Shown: positions 1 through 9,129 of the stretch, in pieces
Numbering within the stretch: position 1 is the first letter of the stretch
How the letters are laid out: each line of letters opens with the position of its first letter
Source: CAYWTX01 sp964461295
Lineage (GTDB): Bacteria > Planctomycetota > Phycisphaerae > SM23-33
Direction of reading: 5' to 3'
Length of the DNA stretch: 13,128 nucleotides
Assembly: GCA_964461295.1 (NCBI GenBank)
Contig: CAYWTX010000583.1
Location: 1 to 13,128 of the forward strand
Program-made: the position numbers and the translations under genes
Notes under the pieces: generated by a model
What the model saw: the letters and a program-made list of their open reading frames with translations, nothing else
Database searches by the model: none
What the model was told of the DNA's origin: nothing

Positions 1-2
1 GC

Positions 3-92
3 ACGCAGTGCCACCCGGCGCTGGTGGGCAACAAGCTGTACGTCCGCGACGCCAAGGCGCTGCACTGCTTCCAGTTGGGCGAAGGGAAGTAG
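3..92 (+). CDS. PQQ-like beta-propeller protein, C-terminal fragment
   Basis: Only the last 29 codons and the TAG stop are in the window; the gene starts upstream. The visible residues include HPALVGNKLYVRDAKALHCF and then QLGEGK. A conserved 'hPalvgnkLYvRd...LhCf.l' ending is typical of the last blade of PQQ-binding-like (BamB/quinoprotein-type) propellers, a family greatly expanded in Planctomycetota, where most members are secreted and have no proven substrate. A second, complete member lies at 3658-5142 on the other strand, so the two may be relatives. With so little sequence I cannot say whether it binds PQQ or what it does. The family call rests on this short tail alone and should be confirmed with the upstream sequence. 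Confidence 0.6.
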   Translation, partial: TQCHPALVGNKLYVRDAKALHCFQLGEGK

Positions 93-139
93 AGAGAATC
101 GCGCCGGCATCCAGACAAGGGCATTCAGGACCATCGAGA

Positions 140-162
140 CCTGGACCACTGAAGTGGCCAGG
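140..162 (+). terminator. Hairpin downstream of the propeller gene, possible terminator
   Basis: CCTGG and CCACT pair with AGTGG and CCAGG, giving up to ten base pairs with one bulged A at 145 and a tight centre. It lies 48 bases after the stop at 92. A second GC-rich hairpin, CCCGG-GCG-CCGGG at 163-175, follows at once. There is no T-run, so classical intrinsic termination is not proven; the position suggests a 3'-end structure. Confidence 0.35.
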
Positions 163-313
163 CCCGGGCGCCGGGAAACGACCGATCACGACCGCGAGCG
201 GACCGGGAGACGGCCCGGGACGGTGGGGCGTTGACCCGATCGGCCGCTTCCGTTCGTGACCGTCAGCGAGATCGTGGTCGGTGGTTTCTTCTCCCCGCCC
301 CCGACAGTCATCC

Positions 314-341
314 TTGCATTCCGCCGTCGCGGGGGTACCAT
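314..341 (+). promoter_or_regulatory. Candidate promoter of gnd
   Basis: TTGCAT at 314-319 and TACCAT at 336-341 are separated by 16 bases, giving a weak sigma-70-like match (3/6 and 4/6). It would start transcription near 348 and leave a leader of about 65 bases before gnd. The rest of the 93-411 gap holds the hairpins at 140-175 and a small inverted repeat at 364-377; I see no gene in it. Confidence 0.3.
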
Positions 342-363
342 ACGCAACTCGGAACAGAATCCC

Positions 364-377
364 GGGATCAGGATCCC
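364..377. repeat. Short inverted repeat in the gnd leader
   Basis: GGGATC-AG-GATCCC, perfect six-base arms around two bases, lies between the candidate promoter and the ribosome binding site of gnd. The loop is too short for a full RNA hairpin, so if functional it would more likely be a protein-binding site. It could equally be chance in GC-rich DNA. Confidence 0.25.
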
Positions 378-411
378 AGGGAGTATTCTTACAGTGAAAG
401 GATCACCCCCA

Positions 412-1887
<1,476 letters not shown>

Positions 1888-2003
1888 GGAGAAAAGGCAG
1901 CAGCCCGCCGTACCGGAAGCGGAGAGCTTCCTGACCTCGTGCCCCTGACCTGCGGGAGCAGACAGCCGGCAGCATGGACAGGAAAAGGGCTCGGTCCGCC
2001 TTG

Positions 2004-2035
2004 CCGCCTGCTGCCTCTGCTTCCGCCTGCTGCCT
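2004..2035. repeat. 13-base direct repeat before uxaE
   Basis: CCGCCTGCTGCCT occurs perfectly twice, at 2004-2016 and 2023-2035, with a period of 19 bases, ending six bases before the ribosome binding site of the next gene. It could be a tandem operator or simple low-complexity expansion. Elsewhere in the 162-base gap between gnd and uxaE I see no clear terminator or promoter. Confidence 0.4.
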
Positions 2036-2049
2036 ACCATGGAGAGCGA

Positions 2050-3522
2050 ATGAACACGGCTGAGAAGATTCGCAACGCGATTGGCGGGTTTGTATATGAG
2101 CGAAGCCTCCTTCGCGTGGGCGCGGTGACGTACTTCATGGGCATACACAACGCCCAGAAGATCGTCGGCTGCGTCGGCTCCGGCGAGATCGCCGGGCAGG
2201 AGCACGGCGACATCGGCGGCGTGCCCATCATGGTGGGGCCGCTGGACCACCCCAACGCCTCCGCCATCCGCCGGACGATCCCCTGGACCGCGCCCCGCTG
2301 CCTGGGTCTGGCCACCAGCGTGGGCCTCGGCGACCGGCTGGGCCTGGCCACCGCCGGGCACATCCGCGCCGTCCGCGGCACGGGCCTGGCGGCCGTGCTC
2401 GCCCAACAGTCCATCCGCGAAATGACCCGCACCCGCCGCAGCGCCGACGAGGTCATGGACGCCGCCACCTGGGGCGTCTTGCAGGAAGGCTTCTCCGACG
2501 GCTTCGGCTCCGACGCCGACCATCTCCAGGATCCCATCGACGTCGACGCGACCGTCGCGGCCGGGTTTACCCAGTTCACCATCGACCCGGGCAAGTTCGT
2601 GGAGAACCAGGCCGACGAGTTCCACGTGGACATGCTGGCCGACTACTACCGCACGCTGGATTTCGACACGCTACGGACCTCGGCCGGCGACCTGCAACTG
2701 TCCTACGTCGGGCAGACGATCCAACTCGCCACCGGGGCGAAGCTCATCTTCGACGAGATCGCGTTCCTTCGCGCCGCCGTGAAGTACGGCAACGCCATCG
2801 CCCATACGGTGCGAATGTTCGAGCATCTCAGCAGCACGACCCGGCGGCCGTTCGAACTGGAAGTGTCCGTCGACGAGACGGACAGCCCGACCTCGCCGGC
2901 GGAGCATTACTTCTTCGCCTCCGAGTTGAGGCGGCTGGGCGTGAAATGGGTGGCCCTGGCGCCGCGGTTCGTCGGGCGGTTCGAGAAAGGCGTGGACTAC
3001 ATCGGCGACACCAACGCCTTCATCGCCAGCTTCGCCCTGCACGTGGCCGTGATGCGCACGGTCGGACCGTACAAGATCTCCATCCACTCCGGCAGCGACA
3101 AGTTCTCGATCTACCCGCTGATCGCCGATATGACCGACGGGCTGGTGCACCTGAAGACCGCCGGCACGAGCTATCTCGAGGCCCTGCGCGCGATCGCGAG
3201 CATCGAACCCGCCCTGTTCCGCGAGATCCTCGACTTCGCCCGCGAGCGGTACGACACGGACAAGGCGACGTACCACGTGTCCGCCGACGCGAAGAAGGTG
3301 CCGGCCGCCGCGACCCTGCGCGACGAGGATCTGCCCGCGCTGCTGGACCAGTTCGACGCCCGCCAGGCGCTGCACGTGACCTTCGGTTCGGTGCTGACGG
3401 CCGACGCCGGCCAGCGGTTCCGCAAGCGGCTGTACGCCGCGCTGCAACGTGACGAGGAGACGCACTACGCGGCGATCCAGCGGCACCTGGGCAGGCACAT
3501 TGCCCCCTTCGTGAAGAAGTAA
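2050..3522 (+). CDS. uxaE: Tagaturonate epimerase family protein (UxaE-like)
   Basis: A 490-residue cytoplasmic protein (no signal peptide) that I recognise as UxaE family. The characterised Thermotoga member epimerises D-tagaturonate to D-fructuronate, joining the galacturonate and glucuronate branches of hexuronate catabolism ahead of 2-keto-3-deoxygluconate. Recognisable blocks are GSDADHLQDPIDVD (153-166), FTIDPGKFVENQAD (176-189), the Glu/Asp/His-rich ELEVSVDETDSP...AEHYF (269-288), LGVKWVALAPRFVGRFEKGV (296-315), SIHSGSDKFSIYP (344-356) and LVHLKTAGTSYLEALR (365-380), ending in LHVTFGSVL and HLGRHIAPF. The conserved His, Asp and Glu residues fit a metal-dependent sugar-acid isomerase fold, but which ones bind metal is my inference. 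The start at ATG 2050 is chosen from GGAGAG at 2041-2046 and from where the homology begins. It lies 162 bases behind gnd on the same strand and could be co-transcribed. The family is secure; the exact substrate is less so, since family members may act on other keto-acids. Confidence 0.75.
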   Translation: MNTAEKIRNAIGGFVYERSLLRVGAVTYFMGIHNAQKIVGCVGSGEIAGQEHGDIGGVPIMVGPLDHPNASAIRRTIPWTAPRCLGLATSVGLGDRLGLATAGHIRAVRGTGLAAVLAQQSIREMTRTRRSADEVMDAATWGVLQEGFSDGFGSDADHLQDPIDVDATVAAGFTQFTIDPGKFVENQADEFHVDMLADYYRTLDFDTLRTSAGDLQLSYVGQTIQLATGAKLIFDEIAFLRAAVKYGNAIAHTVRMFEHLSSTTRRPFELEVSVDETDSPTSPAEHYFFASELRRLGVKWVALAPRFVGRFEKGVDYIGDTNAFIASFALHVAVMRTVGPYKISIHSGSDKFSIYPLIADMTDGLVHLKTAGTSYLEALRAIASIEPALFREILDFARERYDTDKATYHVSADAKKVPAAATLRDEDLPALLDQFDARQALHVTFGSVLTADAGQRFRKRLYAALQRDEETHYAAIQRHLGRHIAPFVKK

Positions 3523-3578
3523 CCCGCGAAGGATCTCCAGGAGAGGGCATCGCCGAACAAGGACGTCGTCCTCCTCTT

Positions 3579-3596
3579 CGTTCCGCGATCGGAACG
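3579..3596. terminator. Perfect hairpin between convergent genes, possible bidirectional terminator
   Basis: CGTTCCG-CGAT-CGGAACG is a perfect seven-base stem with a four-base loop, in the 135-base gap between the stop of uxaE (3522) and the stop of the converging propeller gene (3658). Neither side has a T-run. The position and perfect symmetry favour a shared 3'-end structure. It is the only strong structure in this gap. Confidence 0.4.
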
Positions 3597-3657
3597 TGTA
3601 CCCAAACTCGCTCCCCTCGCGGTTCGTTCCTTGGGTGCGGGCAGAGGCAGCGCCAGG

Positions 3658-5142
3658 TCATGGGCGATCTGTGTCTCCCGCGCCCGAGTCGCCGGAACCT
3701 ACCGCCACGCACTTCATCTCGTTGAGGTCGCGCACGATCAGCTTGCCCCGCGACATCGCCAGCGCGGCCCAGACCTTCTTGCCCTTGGCCGTCAGAACCT
3801 TGCCCCGGCCGAGGACCTTCGCCTCCTTCGCCGCGGCGTCGAGCATGTACAACTCGCCCGTGTCGCCGTGCATGATGTAGATCAGGTCGTCGGCGAGGAG
3901 AAAGCCGCCGCTGTCGAACGTGATGCCCGCCGCCGTCGGTTCCCGGCTGCCGGCGCCGGCGCCGCCGCTTCGCCACAGCAGTTGCCCGTCGGCCTTCATG
4001 CACACCAGCCCGTTGTTCTGCTCGTTGTGGAACTTGTCGAAGCTGTTGGCGTACAGCAACCCCTTGTACAGAACCGGCGTGTGAATGTGGGGCGTGCAGA
4101 CGTCGCTGTCCTTCAGCACGAACTCCGTCGACCACCGCGCCTCGGGCCCTTCCCCGCTCCGCGCGACCTTCAGAATGAAGCAGCCCACCGCGTAGCCGCC
4201 GGCGAAGAACAGCCGATCCTCGCCCACCTTCACCGGCATGGGGATCGGAATGTTGTACGGCTTCCACGTCTCCGTCTGCCAAAGAACCTTGCCCGTGGCC
4301 AGTTCCACGCCGGAGATGACGGCCGGCGGGGTCTGCCCGCCGTCCTTGTTGGCGATGATCACCACCTGCTCAACGCCTCCGAGGGTCGTGACGTACGGCG
4401 TGGCGTGGCTGAAGACGTTCGTCCCCACGTCGCCGCTGCGCCAGCGGACCTTCCCCGTCAGCCGGTCGTAGGCCACCGCGCCAGCCTCCACCGCATACGG
4501 CGCGACGATCAGCACGTCCTTCCGCACAACAGGCTGCTGCGTGAAGCCCCATCGCGGCAAGCCCGCCTGCATGTTCCTCGGCAGCCGATAGTCGCGGAAA
4601 TCCTCCACCGCGTTGGCCGCCCAGACCACCTTCCGCGTCGTGCGATCCAGGCAATGGATGTGCCCGGCCGCGCCGATCGTGTACACGTGCTCAGCCGTCA
4701 CCGTCGGCGTGTTCCGCGAGCCGGGGTAGCTCATCCGCGCCGGCGCGTCATAGGCGAACCGCCACCTCTCCTTGCCGTCGGCCAGGTTCAGGCACCGCAG
4801 CACGTCCTGCGCGTCGTTGGCGTCGCGGTCCAGCAGGAACACCTCGCCGTCCCGGATGGCCGGGCACGCGTACCCGAGCGCCACGTGGGCCGTCCAGAGA
4901 ACCTTCGGCCCATCCTTGGGCCAGAAGCGGTCGAGGCCCTTCTCGGCTGACCAGCCCTGTCCGTTCGGTCCCATGAACTGCGGCCAATCGTCGGCGAGGA
5001 CGCTTGGACCGGCGAGAACCGCGATCGCCATGGCAACGGCGCCCGCCGCCGCCCAACTGCCGATCGCGTTGGGAGGACGTCCCGTCAGGGCGGATCGCCG
5101 ACTGAAGGGCTCTCCGCACATCATGTCCCGGTTCTGGAGCAT
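3658..5142 (-). CDS. Secreted PQQ-binding-like beta-propeller protein
   Basis: A 494-residue protein of the PQQ/BamB-like propeller family, probably exported. The start is ATG 5142: AAGGA at 5153-5149 sits six bases upstream, while ATG 5157 and TTG 5163 lack good sites. The N-terminus has Arg15-Arg16 (SRRSAL), a hydrophobic stretch at about 27-45 and a likely cleavage after VLA (50), just before DDWPQFMGPNGQG, the usual mature start of planctomycete members. The twin arginines are far from the hydrophobic core, so Tat export is only possible. Propeller-blade repeats of the form D..TGK..W are visible: LADGKERWRF (120-129), DRTTRKVVWAA (166-176), DRLTGKVRWRS (226-236) and LATGKVLWQTE (281-291). 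I cannot identify quinone-binding residues or a substrate. Many such proteins are annotated as dehydrogenases or BamB without evidence; I would call it propeller only. It lies 121 bases downstream of dnaE on the same strand, with no clear promoter in the gap. Confidence 0.88.
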   Translation of the reverse strand: MLQNRDMMCGEPFSRRSALTGRPPNAIGSWAAAGAVAMAIAVLAGPSVLADDWPQFMGPNGQGWSAEKGLDRFWPKDGPKVLWTAHVALGYACPAIRDGEVFLLDRDANDAQDVLRCLNLADGKERWRFAYDAPARMSYPGSRNTPTVTAEHVYTIGAAGHIHCLDRTTRKVVWAANAVEDFRDYRLPRNMQAGLPRWGFTQQPVVRKDVLIVAPYAVEAGAVAYDRLTGKVRWRSGDVGTNVFSHATPYVTTLGGVEQVVIIANKDGGQTPPAVISGVELATGKVLWQTETWKPYNIPIPMPVKVGEDRLFFAGGYAVGCFILKVARSGEGPEARWSTEFVLKDSDVCTPHIHTPVLYKGLLYANSFDKFHNEQNNGLVCMKADGQLLWRSGGAGAGSREPTAAGITFDSGGFLLADDLIYIMHGDTGELYMLDAAAKEAKVLGRGKVLTAKGKKVWAALAMSRGKLIVRDLNEMKCVAVGSGDSGAGDTDRP

Positions 5143-5148
5143 GCAAGT

Positions 5149-5155
5149 TCCTTCC
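5149..5155 (-). promoter_or_regulatory. Ribosome binding site fixing the propeller gene start
   Basis: Read on the minus strand this is GGAAGGA, six bases before ATG 5142. It overlaps the G of the alternative ATG at 5157-5155, which argues against that upstream start. Confidence 0.6.
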
Positions 5156-5263
5156 ATGGTCAAGGCGTTCGCGTCAAGCCGGTCCTTCGTTCGCGGCCCG
5201 GTCTTCCACGTCGCGTCGTCCGTCGTCGCTCCACTCCACTCCCACGCACGGTCGTCTCACGAA

Positions 5264-8200
5264 CTAGTTGAAACGCGTCACCGCCGCCGACACTTCCTGG
5301 CCCGCGGCCGGGACGGCTCGCTGGGCTTCCTGCTGCTGGGGGGTGGGGCGGAACATCGCCGGCTGCTGGGCCGGCGCCGTCCGCTGGCAGAACCGTTTGC
5401 CGTTGCCGTTGTCCTGCCGGGGCGGCTTGGCCTTCAGCACGACGTTCTCCTCGCCCAGCAGGCCCACCAGTTCGCTCACCATCGCCCGTGTCGGCGATAC
5501 GAACCATTGCCTGTCCGGGCGGATCACCACCTTCGTGTCCATCCGGCTTAGCGGGATCAACTCCAGTTCGATCACGCAGGGCCCCCGGTGGCGAACCAGC
5601 ACGTCGTGCAGCCGTTTCAGCCGCTCCTGCGTCGCCAGGGCCCCCAGCCGCAGGATCATGCGCCCGGTCAACTCCTCCAGCGCCTTGTCCAGCGGCACGA
5701 TCTCATCCACGCGGACGCTCGGCCGCTCGCGCCGCCGGTCCACCGCGCCGCGGAGGAACACCATCGCCTCGTCGGTCAGCAGGTGCCCGAACCGCTCGAA
5801 CGTCTCGCTGAACGCCACCGCGTCGCACTTGCCCGTCAAGTCTTCCACGGTCAGCATCGCCATCGGCTTGCCGGCCGAACGTCCCGTCTTGGTCACCGTG
5901 CGGCGGATCTGCACGACCATGCAGCCCAGCGTGACGCCCGTGCCGTCGCCGTAATCCTCCAGGCGGTTGATCTCCAACCCCTCGGGCGACGACAGCCCCG
6001 TCAACTCGCGGGCGTACCGCGTCAGCGGGTGCGACGTCACGTAGAATCCCAGCGTTTCCTTCTCGGCCGCCAGAAGCTGCGCCTCCGACCACGGCTCGAC
6101 CGTGGGGAACCGAGGCGGCGGCGCGTCGGCGCCGCTCGCGGCGCCGAAGAAGCTCATCTGCCCGCTGCGCCGGTCGGCGGCGGCTTCCTGGCCCAGGCTG
6201 ATCGCCTGCTCGATGGCGGCCGTGGCCGCGGCGCGGCTGGCGCCCAGCGAATCGAACGCCCCGCACTTCACCAGCGCCTCGATGGTCGATTTGTTCACCG
6301 ACCGCAGGTCCACGTTCTTGCAGAAGTGGAACAGGTCGCGGAACTTCCTGGCCCCCGTGCGCCCGGCCAGGATCGCCTCGATCGCCTTGTCGCCCACGCC
6401 CTTGACCGCCGCCAGACCAAAACGAACCTGCTCGCCGTCGACGGCGAAGTCGGCCCCGCAGGCGTTGATGTCCGGCGGGGCCACCTTCACGCCCGCCCGA
6501 GCCGCCTCGGCCATGTACTGCACGACCTTGTCCGTGTCGCCGCTCTCGAAGGTCAGCAGGGCCGCGAAAAACTCCCGCGGCCAGTACGCCTTGAAGTACG
6601 CCGTCTGGTACGCCACGATCGCGTAGCGCGTCGAGTGCGCCTTGTTGAAGCCGTACCCCGCGAACTTCAGGATCAGGTCGAACAGCCGCTGGGCGTCCGC
6701 CTCCGAAATGCCGTTCTCGTTCGCCCCGGCCAGGAAGTTCGGGCGCTCCGACGCGATCACCTTCGCCTTCTTCTTGCTGATGGCCTTGATGAGCGTCAGC
6801 GCCCGGTTGAGCGGCAGCTTGCCCAGGCGGTTGAGCACCTGCATCACCTGCTCCTGGTAGGCCATGATGCCGTACGTCTCAGCCAGCAGGCCGTCCACCA
6901 GCGGATGCACCGAGCCGATGGGCTCCGAGCCGTTCTTGCGGGCGATGTACGAGGGAATCAGCTCCATCGGCCCCGGGCGATACATGGCGTTGGCGGCGAT
7001 GAGGTCCTCGATGCGGTTGGGCTGCATCTTCATGAGGACGTCCTTCATGCCGCCGGACTCGAACTGGAAGATGCCGTCCGTCTCGCCCCTGGAGAACACC
7101 TCGAACACCTTCGGATCGTCCAGCGGCAGCGATTCGGGGTCCATGTCCCGCCCGGTCCGCGCCCGCACCAGCTCGCGCGCCCGCTGGATCGTCGTCAGCG
7201 TCCGCAGGCCCAGGAAGTCCATCTTCATCAGGCCGATCTTGTCGCACGTCGGCCCGTCCCACTGCGTGATCACGTCGTCGCTGTCGGTCTGCTTGTACAG
7301 CGGAACCAGGTCCTCCAGCGGCTTGTCGCACACGATCACGCCGGCGGCGTGAACCCCCGCGTGCCGCGCCAGGCCCTCCAGCCGCTGCCCGTGCGCGATG
7401 ATCTGCTGCACGATCGGCTGCGAGTCGTGCAGCCTCTTCAGCTCCGGCTCAGCCTCCAGCGCCTTCTTCAGCGTCATGCCCAGGGCGTCGGGCACCTTCT
7501 TGCACAGGGCGTCCACTTCGCCCAGAGGCACGCCGAGCACGCGCCCCACGTCGCGCACGACCGCCTTGGCCTTCAGCGTCCCGTACGTGATGATCTGCGC
7601 GACGTGCCCGTACTTCTCGCGCACGTACTGCAGCACCTTGCCCCGCCCTTCCTGGCAGATGTCGATGTCCAGGTCCGGCGCTTCCTGCCGCTGCGGGTCG
7701 GTGAACCGCTCGAACAGCAGGCCGTACCGTAGCGGATCGACGTCGGCGATCCCCAACGAGTAGCCCAGCAGCGTGGCCACGCCGCTGCCGCGAGGCGCCG
7801 CGGGAATGTTGTTCCGCCTCGCGTACGCCACGAAGTCGTTCACGATCAGGAAGTAGCTGCTGTACCCCTTGTCATCGATGACCTTCAGCTCCCACTCCAG
7901 CCGCTTGCTGTACTCTTCGGGAGTCTCCCGGCCGTGGAACCGCTTCCGCAGCCCGGCCCAAGCCAACTCGCGAAGGTGCTGGCCGGGCGTCTTGCCCGCG
8001 GGCGTGGCGAACTTCGGCAGGTGCTGCTGGCTGAAGTCCAGCACCACGTTGCACATCTCCGCGATGCGGAGCGTGTTGGCGATCGACTCCGGCCAGGCCG
8101 CCAGCGCCGTGTGCATCTCCTGCACGTCCTTGAGGTACAGTTCGGGCGGGTAGCTCAGCGCGCCGCCATCGGCGAGCGTCTTGCCCGTCGAGATCGCCGT

Positions 8201-8866
8201 CAGCACCTCGTGGGCCTTCTTGTCGTCGCGGCGGAGGAAATGCACGTCGTTGGTGCCCACGATGCCCACGCCCAGTTCGCGGGCAAGCTCGATCAGCAGC
8301 GGGTTGACCTTGTCCTGCTCGGGGATCGTGTTGTTCTGCACCTCGATGAAGAACCGCTCGGGGCCGAAGATGTCCCGGTACTCGCCAGCGATGCGGCGCG
8401 CCTTGCCCGGCTGGTTGCTCAGCAGCGCCGTGGGCACCTCGCCGCCCAGGCACGCGGTGGTGCAGACCAGCCCCTCGTGGAACTGCGCGAGCAGATCGCG
8501 GTCGATGCGCGGCTTGTAGTAGAACCCTTCCAGGTAGCTGCGGCTGGACATGCGGATGAGGTTCCGCCAACCCGTCTCGTTCATCGCCAACAGGATCAGG
8601 TGGTAGCAGGCGTCGGACTGGTTGCCCATCGAGCGGTCCTGCCGCGTCGTGGGCGAGATGTACGCCTCCAGCCCGAGGATCGGTTTGATGCCGGCTTCCC
8701 TGGCGGCTGAGTAGAAATCCACCGCACCGAACAGGTTCCCGTGGTCGGTGATGGCCAGCGACCCCATGCCGAAGGACCTGGCCGTCTCGACCAGGTCCTT
8801 GATGCGGTTGGCGCCGTCCAGCAGCGAGTAATGCGAGTGAACGTGAAGGTGTACGAACCCGTCCAT
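5264..8866 (-). CDS. dnaE: DNA polymerase III subunit alpha
   Basis: The replicative polymerase catalytic subunit, 1200 residues, acting at the replication fork. Domain order: PHP domain (about 1-280) with HLHVHSHYSLLDG (6-18), TDHGN (40-44), GLEAY (65-69), YHLILLA (88-94), TTACLGGE (136-143) and NDVH (206-209); then the PolC-type palm, thumb and fingers with PDLDID (catalytic Asp400 and Asp402), KMDFLGLRTL (third Asp550), FQFESGGMKDVL, YRPGPMELIPSYI and GYGFNKAHSTRYAIVAYQTA. Next come a helix-hairpin-helix (FGLAAVKGVGDKAIEAIL, 816-833), a beta-clamp motif QMSFFG (903-908), an OB-fold (about 976-1060) and a flexible Gln/Pro-rich tail. The reading frame is open to 9535, but homology starts at ATG 8866 with GAGG six bases upstream. 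This is DnaE rather than PolC: no inserted DnaQ-type exonuclease is seen. The intact PHP site suggests built-in proofreading. An extended -10 promoter lies about 60 bases upstream. Confidence 0.98.
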   Translation of the reverse strand: MDGFVHLHVHSHYSLLDGANRIKDLVETARSFGMGSLAITDHGNLFGAVDFYSAAREAGIKPILGLEAYISPTTRQDRSMGNQSDACYHLILLAMNETGWRNLIRMSSRSYLEGFYYKPRIDRDLLAQFHEGLVCTTACLGGEVPTALLSNQPGKARRIAGEYRDIFGPERFFIEVQNNTIPEQDKVNPLLIELARELGVGIVGTNDVHFLRRDDKKAHEVLTAISTGKTLADGGALSYPPELYLKDVQEMHTALAAWPESIANTLRIAEMCNVVLDFSQQHLPKFATPAGKTPGQHLRELAWAGLRKRFHGRETPEEYSKRLEWELKVIDDKGYSSYFLIVNDFVAYARRNNIPAAPRGSGVATLLGYSLGIADVDPLRYGLLFERFTDPQRQEAPDLDIDICQEGRGKVLQYVREKYGHVAQIITYGTLKAKAVVRDVGRVLGVPLGEVDALCKKVPDALGMTLKKALEAEPELKRLHDSQPIVQQIIAHGQRLEGLARHAGVHAAGVIVCDKPLEDLVPLYKQTDSDDVITQWDGPTCDKIGLMKMDFLGLRTLTTIQRARELVRARTGRDMDPESLPLDDPKVFEVFSRGETDGIFQFESGGMKDVLMKMQPNRIEDLIAANAMYRPGPMELIPSYIARKNGSEPIGSVHPLVDGLLAETYGIMAYQEQVMQVLNRLGKLPLNRALTLIKAISKKKAKVIASERPNFLAGANENGISEADAQRLFDLILKFAGYGFNKAHSTRYAIVAYQTAYFKAYWPREFFAALLTFESGDTDKVVQYMAEAARAGVKVAPPDINACGADFAVDGEQVRFGLAAVKGVGDKAIEAILAGRTGARKFRDLFHFCKNVDLRSVNKSTIEALVKCGAFDSLGASRAAATAAIEQAISLGQEAAADRRSGQMSFFGAASGADAPPPRFPTVEPWSEAQLLAAEKETLGFYVTSHPLTRYARELTGLSSPEGLEINRLEDYGDGTGVTLGCMVVQIRRTVTKTGRSAGKPMAMLTVEDLTGKCDAVAFSETFERFGHLLTDEAMVFLRGAVDRRRERPSVRVDEIVPLDKALEELTGRMILRLGALATQERLKRLHDVLVRHRGPCVIELELIPLSRMDTKVVIRPDRQWFVSPTRAMVSELVGLLGEENVVLKAKPPRQDNGNGKRFCQRTAPAQQPAMFRPTPQQQEAQRAVPAAGQEVSAAVTRFN

Positions 8867-8927
8867 GGCCGCCTCTGCTTGTCTTCCCGCGACTTGCCCG
8901 GGCGCTCCGTCCCCGGCAACGGAAGAG

Positions 8928-8936
8928 AGTATAGCA
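8928..8936 (-). promoter_or_regulatory. Candidate extended -10 promoter of dnaE
   Basis: On the minus strand the sequence is TGC-TATACT, a good extended -10 element (5/6 to TATAAT plus the TGn). The -35 position 17 bases upstream (TTTTCT) is poor, as often seen with extended -10 promoters. Transcription would start near 8921 and leave a leader of about 55 bases before ATG 8866. Confidence 0.5.
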
Positions 8937-9101
8937 GAGGCGGCGAACGGAGAAAAGAAGGCCCCCCAACGTCCGTGACACAACCGGCGAGCACCCTCCA
9001 TGCCGAATCCCGGAGGACCCAGAGAAAACGTGGCGCACAGCGCCGGCCGCGTCCGCGATGGGATGCCCCGGCCGGGGAGGGGGCAGCATTCAGCTCCCTG
9101 G

Positions 9102-9122
9102 AAACCCGCAGCTGGGCGCGGG
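9102..9122 (-). terminator. Possible terminator of the TPR gene
   Basis: On the minus strand, CCCGC-(8 bases)-GCGGG is followed by TTT, eight bases after the TAG stop at 9130. The stem is short but all G:C. A perfect 12-base palindrome, CCCCGGCCGGGG, follows at 9077-9066. Together they suggest that the TPR transcript ends before dnaE, which has its own promoter. Confidence 0.35.
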
Positions 9123-9129
9123 CGCGAGA

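Noticed and set aside
5588..7732. A 714-codon plus-strand open frame inside dnaE
   Set aside because: It lies wholly within dnaE on the opposite strand. Composition is Arg/Leu/His/Gln-rich and repetitive; the dnaE frame explains all conservation.
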